Positions 26,601 to 41,600 of a DNA stretch of 64,000 bases are shown here, piece by piece. This stretch comes from Prostheceraeus crozeri (taxonomy: Eukaryota > Platyhelminthes > Polycladida > Euryleptidae): positions 517,533 through 581,532 of the forward strand of contig CAJQUW010015337.1 in NCBI GenBank assembly GCA_907163375.1. The letters run 5' to 3'. Position numbers and translations under genes: made by a program. Each line of letters starts with the position of its first letter. The first letter of the stretch is position 1. The notes beneath the pieces were generated by a model. The model saw only the letters and a list, made by a program, of their open reading frames with translations, ran no database searches and was not told the origin of the DNA.

Positions 26601-29600
26601 AGTATCGACGGAGGAATACTGTACTTCCTCTGACAAACGCCGTCCTTTGAAAGTCGCCGCAGCTGAGAGGTCAGCTTTTTAATGAACGTCGCACCTCAGA
26701 ATGCAAAAAATAGAAAAAATGACTAAGTACAGTACATAATCGTCCATTGAGCTAAAGAAAACAAGGATGTACTCGCCTTTATCAAACTTCACTGAAATGC
26801 CTGATGATATAATACTGTTTTACAGTCAATATTTTGATAAAAGAGGTCACATAATAAAGGCGTCGCACTTAGCATCACACTCTATTCAATGTTTATTGTT
26901 TTATAGCTTCATCGACATCAGATTAGATAACTTATGGAGCTTCCTGTGCCGTCGAGCATTGTGTTATGTCATGACCAGGGACGACCAAATATGCAAGATC
27001 CATAAAATGCATATTTCAGTTTTAATTGCATAAAAATGCATATAATGAAAATAAGTATTTTTAAATACATATATGGATGATTTCTTGAAAAAACATGAGT
27101 CATTGTAAACAACGTATTTCTCGTTTCCTGTCTTGATATCTGTTGAAAGTGGTTAGAGCAGCTTTTATGCCGAGGACGATTCGTTTAGCACACAGATTCC
27201 ACAGAGTTATTCACATTGATGTTTGGACTCTATCCAAAAGTCAATAAATTGATGCTTTAAACGAAAGGATGTTCAGAAAAACAGCGCCACGTCGTCGTAA
27301 GCTGGGATACGCTCGCATGCCACTACCACCCTCTCCGACAATCACACGTTAGGACACATGGATGGAAGCAGTGGAATACTACCTGATGGAACTAATAGTA
27401 AAATCGGTCACCGATATTGCAGGATGCATTGTATATGTTTCCTCTGTATATATGACTCCATTCCTCGCTGTCTGAAGCAATTTATGACCGTGAGTGTAAT
27501 ACGTCTCAGACCAAACAACTGACTGATGATATCAGAGATGATTTTGATGCGAATGTAGCGACCAAGTTGCAAAATGTTCTTCAAAGAGCACCGGATTCAA
27601 GAAGCTGGTTAAGAGGGACTTTAAAATCCTTTATTGGAGGAAAAATTGTTATTGCCACAATCTCCCGTTGCCTCCTCTGACGTTGAGAGAGTTTTTTTCC
27701 AAGTACAAGGCATTTATAAGGAGCAATCGCATGGAATGACTAAGGAAAACATCCATATGCATTGTGTATTAGGAATGAACTCCAAGTATTGGCTGACTAT
27801 TTACCATTTATGCATAGACTACATACATTCTCTATTTTAGCTATTTCTATTATCAAAGTGATGTTGCATAAATACAGCTTTTATTGCATAAAATTACTTT
27901 TTTATGCGCATAAAACGATCATTCGTTAATGCATATTTGGTCGGCCCTGGTCATGACGCTCCAGCTTTATGTAAGACCCGCTTTGAAGTGACCATGGGAA
28001 ATAAGCAACAGATTCAACTAATTGTTTGTATAGAAAGGCAAGTGCAAAGGACCGATTCATATTTGTATTTCAAGACAAAGTGTTTAAAATCAGAACACGA
28101 GGCCTTTCGTCCGCTCTAAGTCGTGTGTTGACGCGGAACTGGTGTTAATCACAGGAATATAACTTAATAACATAAAGTGTGAGACAGGGACAATAACATG
28201 GATGGTAAGTGGACAGCAATCAATGCTATTGCCATGGCAACCCAAGGCCAATCACGAACTGCTTCTGGACGAAGATGTTGAAATGTTCTGAGTTAAATAT
28301 CCATAGAAATGTCAAAAATTCTAACAGAAAGGGTTGTACAGTTCACGCAAGGAATCAAGAATATTTTTTCATGCGATGTAAATGTGCATGTATTGCTTCG
28401 GCTAAGTGTCATGCTTGCTCGACGAACTGTTTCAGCAAATTTTGGGGCTCCTTTTAGACCCTCTGTGTATAGACGCATGTATTTGCTAAGCTACGAGAAT
28501 GCCATTAGGATAGACACGGTTTTACTTGTCATAATATTAAAACATAATGCGTAAAACTGTTGGAGGGATTCTCTATCTCTTGTCTTTAGGGTTTTGAGCT
28601 TTAAGGTGTCTGTGAAAATGATTTGGACCATCATCTTAAATCCTTTTTTTATGTTCTACAATTCTTTTGTAGAAGAAAAGCTAAAAAACAGCAGCCTGCA
28701 CCATTACCTACCCTGATCGCTTTCGGTATTGAAAATGAGACATGGAAATGTGCCTATATCGGTCGTCAGCGATTGTACGTATGGAAAGATTGTGAAAGTA
28801 CAAGGCTTTTTGTTTTCATGACCTGATGTGACACTTAACATTTTTATAGATTCTTACTAATCACTTGCTGTACGAATCTAAAACTTTGTTTTATTGCAAT
28901 TATAGCTGAAACAAGCTATTAGAGTGATTTTAGTCACTAATATGCAAATTTCTCGTGTGAAGGTTTGTGATACCTTCTCGTGTGATACCTTCTACACGCA
29001 GTAGTTATTTGCTTATTTAAGGTGGAGCATTTCACTTACTTTGTGTTTTGATGTAAAATGTGTTTAGGTCGATACAATCTTGCTTGAATTTAGTGAATGG
29101 TGGAATATGCGAGTATCCTGTTTATGCCTTTGACCGAGCAGATAAAGGAGGAGCAAAAATGTGAATACGCGCAGTCCTAAAGAATGAAATTTATTGAGAA
29201 AAACACTAATGATACTTGGAAATGAAAAGAATGTACATAGTGAATTACACTCTTATCCTCAACAAATTTTGATACCGTTCTTCATAATCTGCATTTAGTT
29301 TCATCTAGCATAGTGTCTCTTGACAACTTTATAGCATCATTTTTCAAAATTGATTTTAATGATTTCATTGAATGATTGGCAGTGTTATCTACCCTCTTCA
29401 TATGTAAATCAGAGAACTTATTACTAGAAGAGAATGCGGCATGTGCAAGCATTTACATGTCTACTAATCCAATCCTCCAACAGTTTTTCCACTAAAATAC
29501 CCATCATGGCTTCCTATGCCAACTTGCGACTTCATGAAGCCATCTGCATTAAATAACAGAAATCCCATCATCAACAACAGACGCGAATGTGTAGAATATC

Positions 29601-32600
29601 AAGCTGTGATCTTTTGTTATGTTATGTTGAATCTTCAAGTTATGGGTGACTATTCGCAATATCGTCCTCCCCTAGACTCTGATGAGGCCGGTATGTCGGT
29701 GAAAATTTGTATAACACTGAATAAGCAGAAGCTTAGCTAGAGAGCTTATTATCTTTGGATATTTTTTGGTGTTAACTGCATAAAAAATACTATTGCCATC
29801 TCGATATTGATAACACTTTGTAAATGGGCATTTTAAGCTTGCACATATGCGTATACGGTATCAAAACTTGTCATAGTTGTTCATTAATTTGCTATAGAAG
29901 TTAAGTTCAGGAGACCACATATCGAAGAATAATCGTCCATACAAAAGCAGCCAAAAGAAAATTCAATTTATCTGCTTAATCATTGCATAATATAGCTATA
30001 GAACAATGCAATACTTGGCGCTTCTCGAGAGTGAAGAGTTCGCCATCTATTGAATAGAACATTTGCAAGTCGATTCAAATTATGATCTGAAGATAAGACT
30101 ATTTGATTCTTAGATATTGACAGAATTTGTGGGGGGAAGTCAGAAACCCACTTGTAGCTATTGCATTTTCTGAATTAGTCAGCTGCGATTTAGTGTCATA
30201 ATGATTTTTCATTACTCTTTTTCTGGTCGTGTTATTTTAAAGACATGGTCAAGCGAGTTAGCCATTTAGGACATTATCTAGTGACCCTGCATTTTCCTAA
30301 CCCACATAAATGTTTAAGAACATATATTTATCTAAGTTCGATATAGTATTGACCGACACAACTCGAGTTTCTATCATTCTTTCGTTAGGTGTCATATCTG
30401 TTCTGCTTAGCATCTATTCTAAAAAGAATTCTGTGTAGATAATCAACTTTGTTTGTAGCTAACTTAATCATTCACTTGTGTGATGGCCGTGTCACTAACA
30501 TATATTTCATTGGAAGGTGTGTGGGTGTTTCAGTGTTTATCAACGATGTTCTCATAATTATCATCAGTAGGATTTTCCACTAAAAGTGAAAATATTTGCA
30601 GGTGTTTGATGTTAGGAAAACGGTACAAAAATTTGTCTGATGGATGAAGAAAAGTTCATAAAGCATCAATGTCATAAATGGGATGATGATAGAAGCCTTT
30701 GATATTGCAATCGCTTGATAGAACGTGTTTACTCTCCACTTAGTCTAATAATTCAGCGGTATGTCTTTGATCTCTACAGTTGTGTTTCAAAGCGTAAACC
30801 TGGGATGAGACACATAATTCAATTTAACGTAAAATCGTCCTCATACTTTCGCTTCCATCAACCAGTGGAGCTGTATGATTTTTTTACTTTCATTTTGACT
30901 AAATCATGACCTTGAGTAGTGCAATATACAGAGTATCATTGGATTTCGAGGTACCTATTCTGTAGTTCAAATTTATGTCATTTTTCTAGTTTACAGATTG
31001 CGACATTTTCTAATATATTTTGTGACATCAGAAGTAACAAGTTGACAAGTTGTTTAAGTAAACAAGTTGACACGAATTGATTATCTTATTGATTACACTT
31101 TATTGTTCATTTACTTATTTCAGTAACCTATACGTATTGTTTGGTATATGACTTCTTGCCAAGGACTGCTACAGCATCTATGTAGTACAAATTGTAGCAA
31201 CATCGAAATTTTAGTTGTCCTTGCTCCTACACACTATACTCGATGAATGATGATTGATGAACCATCGAATCATTTGAGAGAATGAATGTTTACACCAGGG
31301 ATGCGGAGTCGGAGTCTCGGAGTCCTATCATTTTTGCTGGAGTCGGAGTCCTATCAAATGGTAGGACTCCGGACTCCGGCCTATAACTAGACCCTAATCA
31401 TAATACAAGCAAATTATTTATCTTCGTGCATAGCTGTCACTGTCTTGATATCAACTTTCTCCGTCAAACAAAAGTACAGAGACACAGCTGCATGCAAAAC
31501 CTGTAATAGTTGAGGGAATGAACAGTGAAAGTGAAAAAAGGATTGTCTTTTCACTTGGTGATTTAGTAGAGAAGACAAGCCTTCCTAGCCTCGATCACAC
31601 CTACGCACCAAAGGTCACGCCAGAGACAAAAATGAAATACTAGCCTGTTTGAGAACATTACCTCCAGTGGTCGGGCCGCTGCGTAAATTTACGCACTGCG
31701 TAAATTAGCGTAAATGGCGTTAAAAATGTGACCCTTGCGTAAATTTTTCATGTTCTTCTGCGTAATTTTTTAAGTACTACTGTCAATGTTTTATGCTCAG
31801 TTGAACATTTCTTAATAATCAAGACCAGTTTCACACATATTTAGTGAAAATCTATGTCTATTTGCATTATACGAATATATTACGATATATTCCGAGTGTA
31901 CTCCAATTAATATGTAGTTTCTTTCAGGTCGTAAACGTGAGTGATATTGGGACGAGTGCGCTTGAATAATCCAGAATTAATCATTACTTTTAAGAAAGAA
32001 TTTTGTGAAAGATCGGATTTTTTCTCTTATCTCCATTCGTTCCAACTACCACTCAGTGATATCAACATATGTTCGAGTTATGTGCTTTAACAGTGACACA
32101 CTAACTACATTTCATGTACAATGGTTTTTCTTTCTATGATGGTTTTATTCTGGTTCGTCATGACTGATGGCTACAGTTATAGCATAAACAATCTGATTAT
32201 GATATTTTTCTAGATTTTGTCAATATGCTGTACGATAGAAAAATCTCGTTATGATTTCTGCGTCATAACTTTGATTCGGAATATAAACACAGCGCCAATC
32301 TTATGAAGGTGGAGCAGCACAGATTCTTGCGCCTTATAAATACACGATGGTAGCAGTGTTTGGAGGTGATCGAACGACTATTAGAACAGCTGGAAGCATT
32401 GAAGCACTTTTTTTGTTGTAACTGTGGCGAAGTCAAACACGTCGTTTTCGAAGGATCGAATCGGAAGAATTCAAGAGGCACTTTCAGATCCTCTTACTGA
32501 ATGCATATTAAATTTTTTTACCACCGCTTTAAAACTCTGAGGGAATTTCAAAAGGTACCAACGTGATGGTTGCCTCATACATGACTTATGGCAAACTATG

Positions 32601-35600
32601 TCAAATCTTCTCATCAAATGGCTCTTGATGTATTAGGAAGAAGATCACATTGACACCAAAGAGCCATGGAAAAGTTCCAATACGGATGCTATTCTACCGG
32701 ATCGGAAAATCATTATTGGCGAAAGGATTTCCAAATTAGTAACTGATCTTAGCGAACAGCAAAGAAGAAGGTTTTATGAACAAGTACCAGCCTTTTAATC
32801 TCCTGTACACAGCAACTGGTGCACTACTAACCGTTTACGAATAAATTACTGCGAAATCTGACGTTTCTTTACTCGAAAATTAAGAAAAAAGTAAAGTACC
32901 TGAGGCGGAGAGAGAACTGACCAGAAAGAAAATAGAAGACGAGCTAGAGAAGGAGCGACAACAAAATGCAAAATTGAAGAAATTGGAGTTTGATTTGGCG
33001 AGTGTCGATGAAAAACAAAAGGAAGCTACTGCAAGGAAAAGGAAGGCTGAAGAAATGGAGCAGGAAGCTCGTAGTTTGAGAGAGACTGCGGTGATTGGGA
33101 AAGAATAACAATATAACTGGAAGATGAAAATAATCGAAAAACAAGCGAAGTTAGACAGAAAAATAGTGTATAAAACAATAATGAAAAAGAATCTACATCA
33201 TTTTTGATTCCTTAAGTACATTTAATAACCGAACTCTTGAGATATGAGATATGCTTAATCAGGAATTTAAGCAGCTTTAAATTTCGAATAGTTCCCATGT
33301 TTAATTTTTAGGATTCTACGAGTATACTTGTGTGTGTAAGAGTCAGTTGCATATTCAGTTGGCAGGAATGTCAAGTGCAAATGACTCGATCATAATATAT
33401 TTGTTTCGAAGTTCAGTAGCACATCACATATAACAGAGACGAAAATTTGTAAAGCAGGCATCTTCGCATAAATTTCAACAGTATTCAAATTAAGATCATC
33501 CTGAGTTTTGGATGAAATTTTTGATGAGAATCCATGTCAAACAATCAGAGTTTGGTTTGTTAGAGAACCTCAGATATTTTCAACCATGGAGTCTTCCTTT
33601 GCTCACGCGTCCCAAACTTACTATCAAGCTAAGCCTTATGGTTGATAAGGATAGAAGGAGTGCTATTCATCAAGAAATTCTATTAAAGAGAGATTAAATA
33701 TCCTCATTTGAATTTTACATTTCTTTATTTTTCACTGATAATGATCGCTATTGAAGCTAGAATCATATATTTATTATAATCTGTCATTTTTTCTTAAGTA
33801 TTGATGCCTTAATCAAATGGCAGGACGTAACATCAAATATTCGCTGCATTTGATCATGTAAAAATGGAATACACGCGAGACACGCAATGATCAACATGTG
33901 ATGATTATCTACGCGATGATTATCTACATCTTTGTCAAAAAGCAAAATAATCCATGATACGTATACTTCTCGCGATAGACTTTTACACACTAAAGTTTCA
34001 CTGTACATCTCATTTTTGATTATAGTTGTTCGTCATATTTTTTAGAACCCTTCATTACTGTCTGTTTTCAAGCGAATCATCTAAAATATCTCTTAACATC
34101 AGTTAAAATTCTTCTTATTGTTGTTACGCAGAATTGTTCAGTTTTAATTTCGACAAACCATGCAAAATATTGTTGGATACTGTTTCTCAAAATTATTGTT
34201 TCTCGTGTAATGCAACGCCTTTTTTTTAACATGTGTTTATTTTTTTTGTTATTATATGTCTTAGATAGTTTTATTGCCGTGTATAAGTCTGAATAGCGTA
34301 AATTTAGTCAGAGTCCTCTATTTTTCAACAACTACACTATTATATCAAAGAAAATTTGTTTTTTCATTCCTTTCTCATGTACAGTACTAAGATGTTTTAA
34401 AACAATTTACACTTTTCAAAATATAATCAAATTACAATAGGGCCTGCTCCTTCATTTAGATATAGTGACTTTAAGTTGACCTACAATGAATTTTCTTTCC
34501 ACATAAATGTATCAAACATTCAAAAATCTTAAACTGAAGATAAACCGGTGCATTTTGAACCACGTGAAAATGTTAGTCATGTAGTTTGGTGTATTATGGA
34601 AATAATACTGGCTGATCGCGTACAGCTCTTTTGAAAGTGCTACCATTAACCAAATTTTAACCACGAACTGCGTAAATTTTACCTTCCTGCGTAAATTTCT
34701 TCCTCTGAGCTGGCCCGACCACTGATTACCTCTTACCCTCACGTTAATCGTGTGTCCAAAGTGCACCCATATTTTGCTCCCAAAATCCAAAGTGCACCCA
34801 TATTTTTTAGAGAAGGATGGGGATTTTCCTGCCTGGTAGAGACTGAAGAAAACCGTGTGAAACACGCATCAACAAGATGGGAGGAGCATCCAACTTAAAG
34901 CAACATTTGATAAACTTTCATCGAAAATGATTGATAATTGATGCAGAAATGATCACTAAAGATAGGTTCGGGCAAGCCTATAATGATCTATGATGTAGGT
35001 TACCAGCTTTTTAAAAAAAAGGCTATATATACTTTCCACCCGGAGTCGGAGTCCTATCAAAATGATAGGACTCCGCATCCCTGGTTTAAACGACTAAAAG
35101 TATATAATGTACACATTTTTAAAGAAAATAATATTCAGTCATAAGAAATGCTTCAAAATTAATTCTTCAAAACTGTCTACCTTTTTTGCCTTCATCAGGA
35201 TGGCTATGAATATTACCTGCAAAACCTGAACTCAACTCGAGCGTTTTTATATTAGTCCATCGAATTCTGACCTCTATTGTAAACTTTCCATCTTATTCTA
35301 GAAACACGTTTATTTACGCAAAAATATTTTCGATACAGGCAGGATAATCACTGAGACCCAAAACATTGATTCAGGTAACTGGTTCACTATGCATGTCTCT
35401 TTCAGTCCGTCAGGATCATCCTATAGCGGGGAAGTTGTGGGAAACTCCGAACCTGCGAGTAGTTCTTCTATATCCGCCTCAGAAATGGGCTATACGGTAG
35501 TCGAAAAACCAGGAGTTGCAGTAGAAAAGAAAGGCGAGATGACCCTTGATTTGACGCCTTTTCAGGTTGGTCATCACTCAAAAAACGAGTGAACTTGTAC

Positions 35601-38600
35601 AGAGAATAACTTGTCCTCGCTTTCTGTTTTCAGACAAATGCTGAGCTGAAAACACCTTACACAGAGAAAGAAAAAGAAGGATGCAAGTCATGTTCATCTG
35701 CAGGAGAATCTTCAGGGAGCACATCAGGACCTGACTCTCCAGACGATGATGTCTCTCAAACTTCAAACGGAAATTTTGTGCAAGAGGCGTCTCAATCCAG
35801 TGGAGATAATGTTGCCATTGGTCAGTAGTCAGTACACTGAGCGATTTCAAAGCTTTAGTAATTAAAAAAGGTCATTGAAATAAAAATATGCTCCAGCATT
35901 ATCTTTTCGCACATTGGACAGGCTTGTGTCAAAGAGATAATTAAAGATAACAAATAGTTACCCAGCAAACCGCAGAAATCAAAATATCCAGAATTGCCTG
36001 CTATCATAACAGAACTGCATGACTTTGAATATTTATAGAACTAAATGATGAAAGCACGTGTTCCGCGACAGAAAATGAATTAATGTTTTGTGTTAACCTG
36101 TTGAAACTATGTTTATTTGATACTAACAAAACAGAGTAATTCAATAATATGTCGAATACATGGCCCAAAATGTAGCTACTTCTATAATACACAAGTCCGA
36201 CATGGAGTTAAGAAGCTTTATTTAAATTATTTGAAAATCTTTTTCTAAGATGCGCAAATAGCATCTTAAGTGAACTTCGGTGGGTGTTTATTGAACTGAT
36301 AACTTAATGAACACCGAAATTCACAGCAAAATTTCATTCAATGTGCAAATTGCATACCTGAAATTTACTCCTGAAAAAATATATTTTACTATCATTATAA
36401 TGAGTTGAAATTATTTGTTCATTGGTGTCTGGATATCAGCAGTATTTGAAGATTTGGAGCAGAATCGCTATGATGAATCCACACTCGGACAATGATACAT
36501 GTTTTGATAGGATGGAATGCCCTTTCCATCTGTATTGATTTGAGTGATATTTGCGGTTGCAGCGATTACATTATGGAGTGTGATTCTAAACCTTTCTATG
36601 GAATTGAGAATTGGTGGTGTGTGTGTGTGTGTGTGTGTGTATGTGAGAGAGAGACTCTGAATGACATCGACGGCACATTTCTTCATTTCATTCATTTAAC
36701 CCATGGAAATAAACTGTTTATCTGAAGTTGACTAGAATGGAAATTGACTCAAGGTCGCGGCACATCCGGGGGAACTAAGTTGGGGCATGAAGAACCAATT
36801 AAAAGCTTCGATTTTAAAATTTTAAATCAATCATGTGACTGATTCTAACCCAATGATACAGACGTTGGCAGGTACATCTAAGTGAAAATGCGTGCGATTT
36901 ATGTGCCGTTATTGTGCATTGCATGAAGCTTAATTTCCATTCTAGAGGTTGTATTGTTGTCAATTTCTATGATTTAACCACTCTGATGACGATTTCCGAC
37001 TGGCTTACCATTGTTTCATTAATACGGGTCGTGAATCTTTTCAACATTATAAAAAGAGGAATGAAGCCAGTATGACCAGATGACATTTATCGAAAGTGCA
37101 AGCCGGCACTTGTATTGAAGGAAATATTTCAGCGAATTGATCGCGCTCGCGAAGCTTTTCAGGAGATTAATTGTTTCAATCAATATCATGTTGACCTTTG
37201 CACTGTATTCAATTACAAGACAGGACAAGAAGGGGCTTTATTGTTTCACTTGAGCAATCGGTGATCACTGATATAATATAATATATAAAATAAGAGCAAG
37301 AGAATACAATACAAGCGTCAATAGAAATTACCGGTGTACACAAAATATGATGAAAAGTTTGGAAACGCTTCGTTTTGGCTAATGGTGGACGAAGAATGCC
37401 AGTACTTCTAGTCATATTTTCATGCATGAAAATAAATATGGAACCAAGTGGGTGATTTAAATCCTGTTCAATATGTTTAGACAGTTTTCACAACTGCGAT
37501 CAACAACCCACAACAAATCAGAATATGCGAAATCGGAGTTTATAATACGAATTGCTCTTTTCTCAAGTCTCACAAGCTGATTTGTAGATTCGAAGCTAAA
37601 TTGCAAAAGCAAGGATGTGCATATGAATTAATTGAGCGAATATAACTGATGCAAATCAACTCAGAAGAGCATCCTGAACGCTTCGAGAAAATCAAAAGTC
37701 GATTGCTAATCAGGGTCAAAGCAGTTGCTGTTCCAGAGCTCGGACCGGGGATATTTGCTAACTGTGCAGGATCCCGATTCTGGATGTGAGGTACGATCAG
37801 CCTCCGGTACACCATCCTCCCGAACACTTTGAAGAGTTGAGGAATCATTGAGATTGGGCGATAATCGGAGTCTGTTTTAGGACGACTACATTTAGGAATG
37901 GGAACACATACAAAATGACTAAAATGGCACAATACTGCGCATGCATGTGCACAAACAAAACATTACTTTAGGTCCATTCTGAGATTTGTTTGTTTACATA
38001 CTGTATGGTTCCGCTATCAGCCAACCACAGAGAACCTCGTGTCTGTTGCACGGCTCTCTGCTTTTCAGTAAGCAGGAATCGGCAGCTGTCACGTCATCAT
38101 GAATCTTTGAAGTGAATTTGCTGACAAACTAACGAGCAGATGAGTGTGACAGTGATAGAAAATCGTCGTAGTGATTGAATACTTCAATATTCAGGAATGA
38201 AATTCGTTTCTGAAATTGACCGAACTGCACCTTAAACTTCAATCTCAAGGACAGTCATTTATTTTGTTCTGTGTAGTAAAATATCAGCACCATCATGCTA
38301 CTTAATGTTTAGAAAATGGGACTATGTAGTGTGTTATTTTCATGTTGGAGATGTTAGACGTTCATGGAAGCAATAACGTGATTGAAATACGCGAGATACA
38401 CTGCACATGTTTTCAGGGTTTGACAGCCAAGAAAACCTCGAGGGATTTGAGCTGACTTTTGGGTTTTGTATCAGCGATTGAACTAGCTTTTTGATCTGAT
38501 GACACTGTGACTCTCGACCAGTAAATAATCTTGTCGTTTGAAACAACATTTTTATGCATAGATAACGACCTCAGTATTGACTTGATATTTAATGAAAGAG

Positions 38601-41600
38601 GAGAAGACAACACTTGAAAAGTCCAGGATAAATTGAAAAAGGTCATCAAGTCACGGTCCTTAAGATCTCGCTTCGACCAACGGAGGCCTCGGTTCTTTTC
38701 AAAATGGCCTTCGCATTGCACCTCACCAGGGCAACAGATAGTCTCCCATAAATACATGTAGAAGCAATGGCATCGTGGACAGTCTGTGTTGCGAGTCTGG
38801 TTCGTGGGCGCGTAACAAATTGTATGGCATCGTCACAGCACCATATGCTGTCAAGCAAAAGGGGAGGCACTGCCTATTTACTTCCCGGCACTTCTCTATG
38901 TTGGCGTCACGCTTCCGAGCTTCTGCAGCTGCTGTGTTTTGTTGGACAGTCATACTCGCTCCTGTTAAATTTGATAGATTGCGCGGATGTGCGACCGTCA
39001 CATCAATCGCGGCGGATTTACCTGATAACCAATCCGGCAGCAAGATGTCTAACTGGGGCCGCAAAGGCGATCGACTGCAGCATTCATACACGACACTTCG
39101 TATGGTATTGTGCCAATTTGACGACGTCCCCTCCGACTAGTAAAACATAACGTTATTCGATTCTACATTAATTCATTCTCCAGATATATGATAATTTGGC
39201 GTTCATGGTCATTTGGACACCGAAGATATTCTGCAGCATTCGTTTCGTCGGGAGTTGAATCGAAAGATCCAGATGCTTGCCTGATAGGCTGTTAACCCTT
39301 ACCATACCAAGCCTGGACATTTTTGTCCACCTATTTTTAAAAGTTGCGATAAATTTGTTCAAGTGCATTTCAGATATAGACCTGCTCCATGTTTAAATAT
39401 TATACAGTGCAGTTTCCGGCAGTATAATATTCATACCTCAGTGATGTTTATTTTTTTGTCAGGAGAGTATTGTTTTCTAAAGTGGACATTTTTGGCCAGG
39501 CTTGGTATTCCACGTAGCAAAAATTGTCTTGCAGTGAAAATTTTAATTGCAGTATATCACGTGATGAAAGGGTTGATATTGTTAGCAATACCTCGTATGA
39601 CGAGCAGATGTTGTCATTGTGACAATTATGGATGCATAGCTATCTGACAATAACTTTTTCTTTTCTTCCTGCGACCATAGAATACCTATCGTCCTGCGTC
39701 AAGCTACACTCAAAAATATCTATGCATCGTTCACCCCTGACAACCAGCAGTGATTGCGCTTTAGCTGTAATCGGCAGTTGATCAACAGGCAGTTCATTCT
39801 GTTTACTTTCATAGAATGATGAAGAGGCGGCTCAGTGCACAGGAGGTAGCAGATCAGATTTTTCATGACGACGATTCTAGTGAAGATGAAGCGGACATTT
39901 TAGAGACAAATGAATCTGATATTGACGATATCGTTTCAGTGGCAGATTTATCAGATGATGACTTTAGCAACGATATTGATGAAGATGGGGACGGAAATGG
40001 TATCGAAAGGAAAGTTTTTGGCAGAAATGGTTATCAATGGGGAACAAATCGGCCACATACTGCTTCATTTAGACTGAGGAACACAGTCCGAATGCCACTC
40101 GGATTGAGTCAATGTGTTGCAGGTTGCGAAGATATCTCTGATTTTTTCTTCTACTTCATGACACCTTACATTTCGCAGAAGATCGCACTATATACAAGCA
40201 AAAGGATGCCTGATAACGAACCGGAAGTGACAGAGGATGAGATCAATGCATATTTCGGCCTACTGATTTTATTCGGTGTAACAAAGAAACACGACGTCTT
40301 CATTCCAGAGATTTGGTCGAAAACATCATGTCACTTTCTCCCTATTGCCGCTCTCGCAATGAGTAGTAACAGATTCCAAGCAATTAGTCTCAATTTATGT
40401 CTGGATGACATTGATACAAGACATCAAAGAGACAACGGCTCAGACAAATTCTTCAAAGCACGAGAGGTATTTGAAACTGTGGGGAAAAGATTGGTGGTTG
40501 CGATTGAGCCATCTGAACAACTGTGTATTGATGAGACACTCTACGCATTTCGAGGTAAGAGTCGGTTCCGGCAGTGCATGCCGAGTAAGCCATCTAAGTA
40601 TGGCATCAAATACTGGAACATCTGTGACGTGCAGACCGGATATGTCTTGGACACTAATATATATCTGGGAAAAACTGGTGAGAAGAGAGGAGAAAATGTG
40701 GCTGAAAATGTTGTATTGAAATTGGTGAGACCATTCATCAGAACTGGACGCGGAATCACTTGTGACAATTACTTTACAAGTATCTCCCTTGCAGATAAAC
40801 TATGGAGAGATGGGCTCACAATCGTCGGCACACTTCGCAAAAACAAGGCTGAGATACCGAAGCAACTACTGCCGCATAAGGATCGGGATGAATACTCGAG
40901 CAAGTTTATCTTTGATGGTCCGAAGACGATGGTTTCATATGTTCCAAAGAAAAACAAAGCGGTGATACTACTCAGCACTCAGCATCATTCAACAACTGTA
41001 GTCGATACCGAGACCAAGAAACCGGACATCATTGCTTGTTACAACAGTTGCAAAGGCGCCGTTGATTCTTTTGACCAAAAAGTGGAGAAATTTACCATCC
41101 GTCGAAAAACTCAGAAGTGGACTGTTAATGTCCTATACTAAATCCTTGATCTAATTGTCACCAACAGTGTCATTCTTCTGAAGATGAAGAATCCCCCCCC
41201 CCCGATAATAATACAAAAGTGTTTCGCAGGAAGACTATCGAAGATCTTGGCTTCAAACTTATCAAACCGAACCTTGACGCCAGAATGGAGCAGTGGAAAT
41301 CCACAAACTTCAATGGAATCCCCCAGGGGCTAAAGGACCTCGCAGTGAGTCATTATTTCATCAACATTGAGCCCGTGATTGCTGTTGCGAGTCGAAATAT
41401 CCGGGGGAGATGTGGCTGCTGTCCGAGCCGCAGGAGAACGAACCAAACGTGCGATTCCTGCGGAGCACACGTTTGCAAGGACCATTGGTCAGTAAGGTGC
41501 CCAAATTGTGACTAAATTTTGGTTGTAAGCTTTTTCATTTATCGTGTTGATATTGTTGAAACGGTTAAATAATATGTGATAACTTGAATAAAAGTTGAGT

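Noticed and set aside
36468-36725. Open frames over the GT dinucleotide run
   Set aside because: Produced by the microsatellite; repeat-derived Cys/Val and Thr/His runs.
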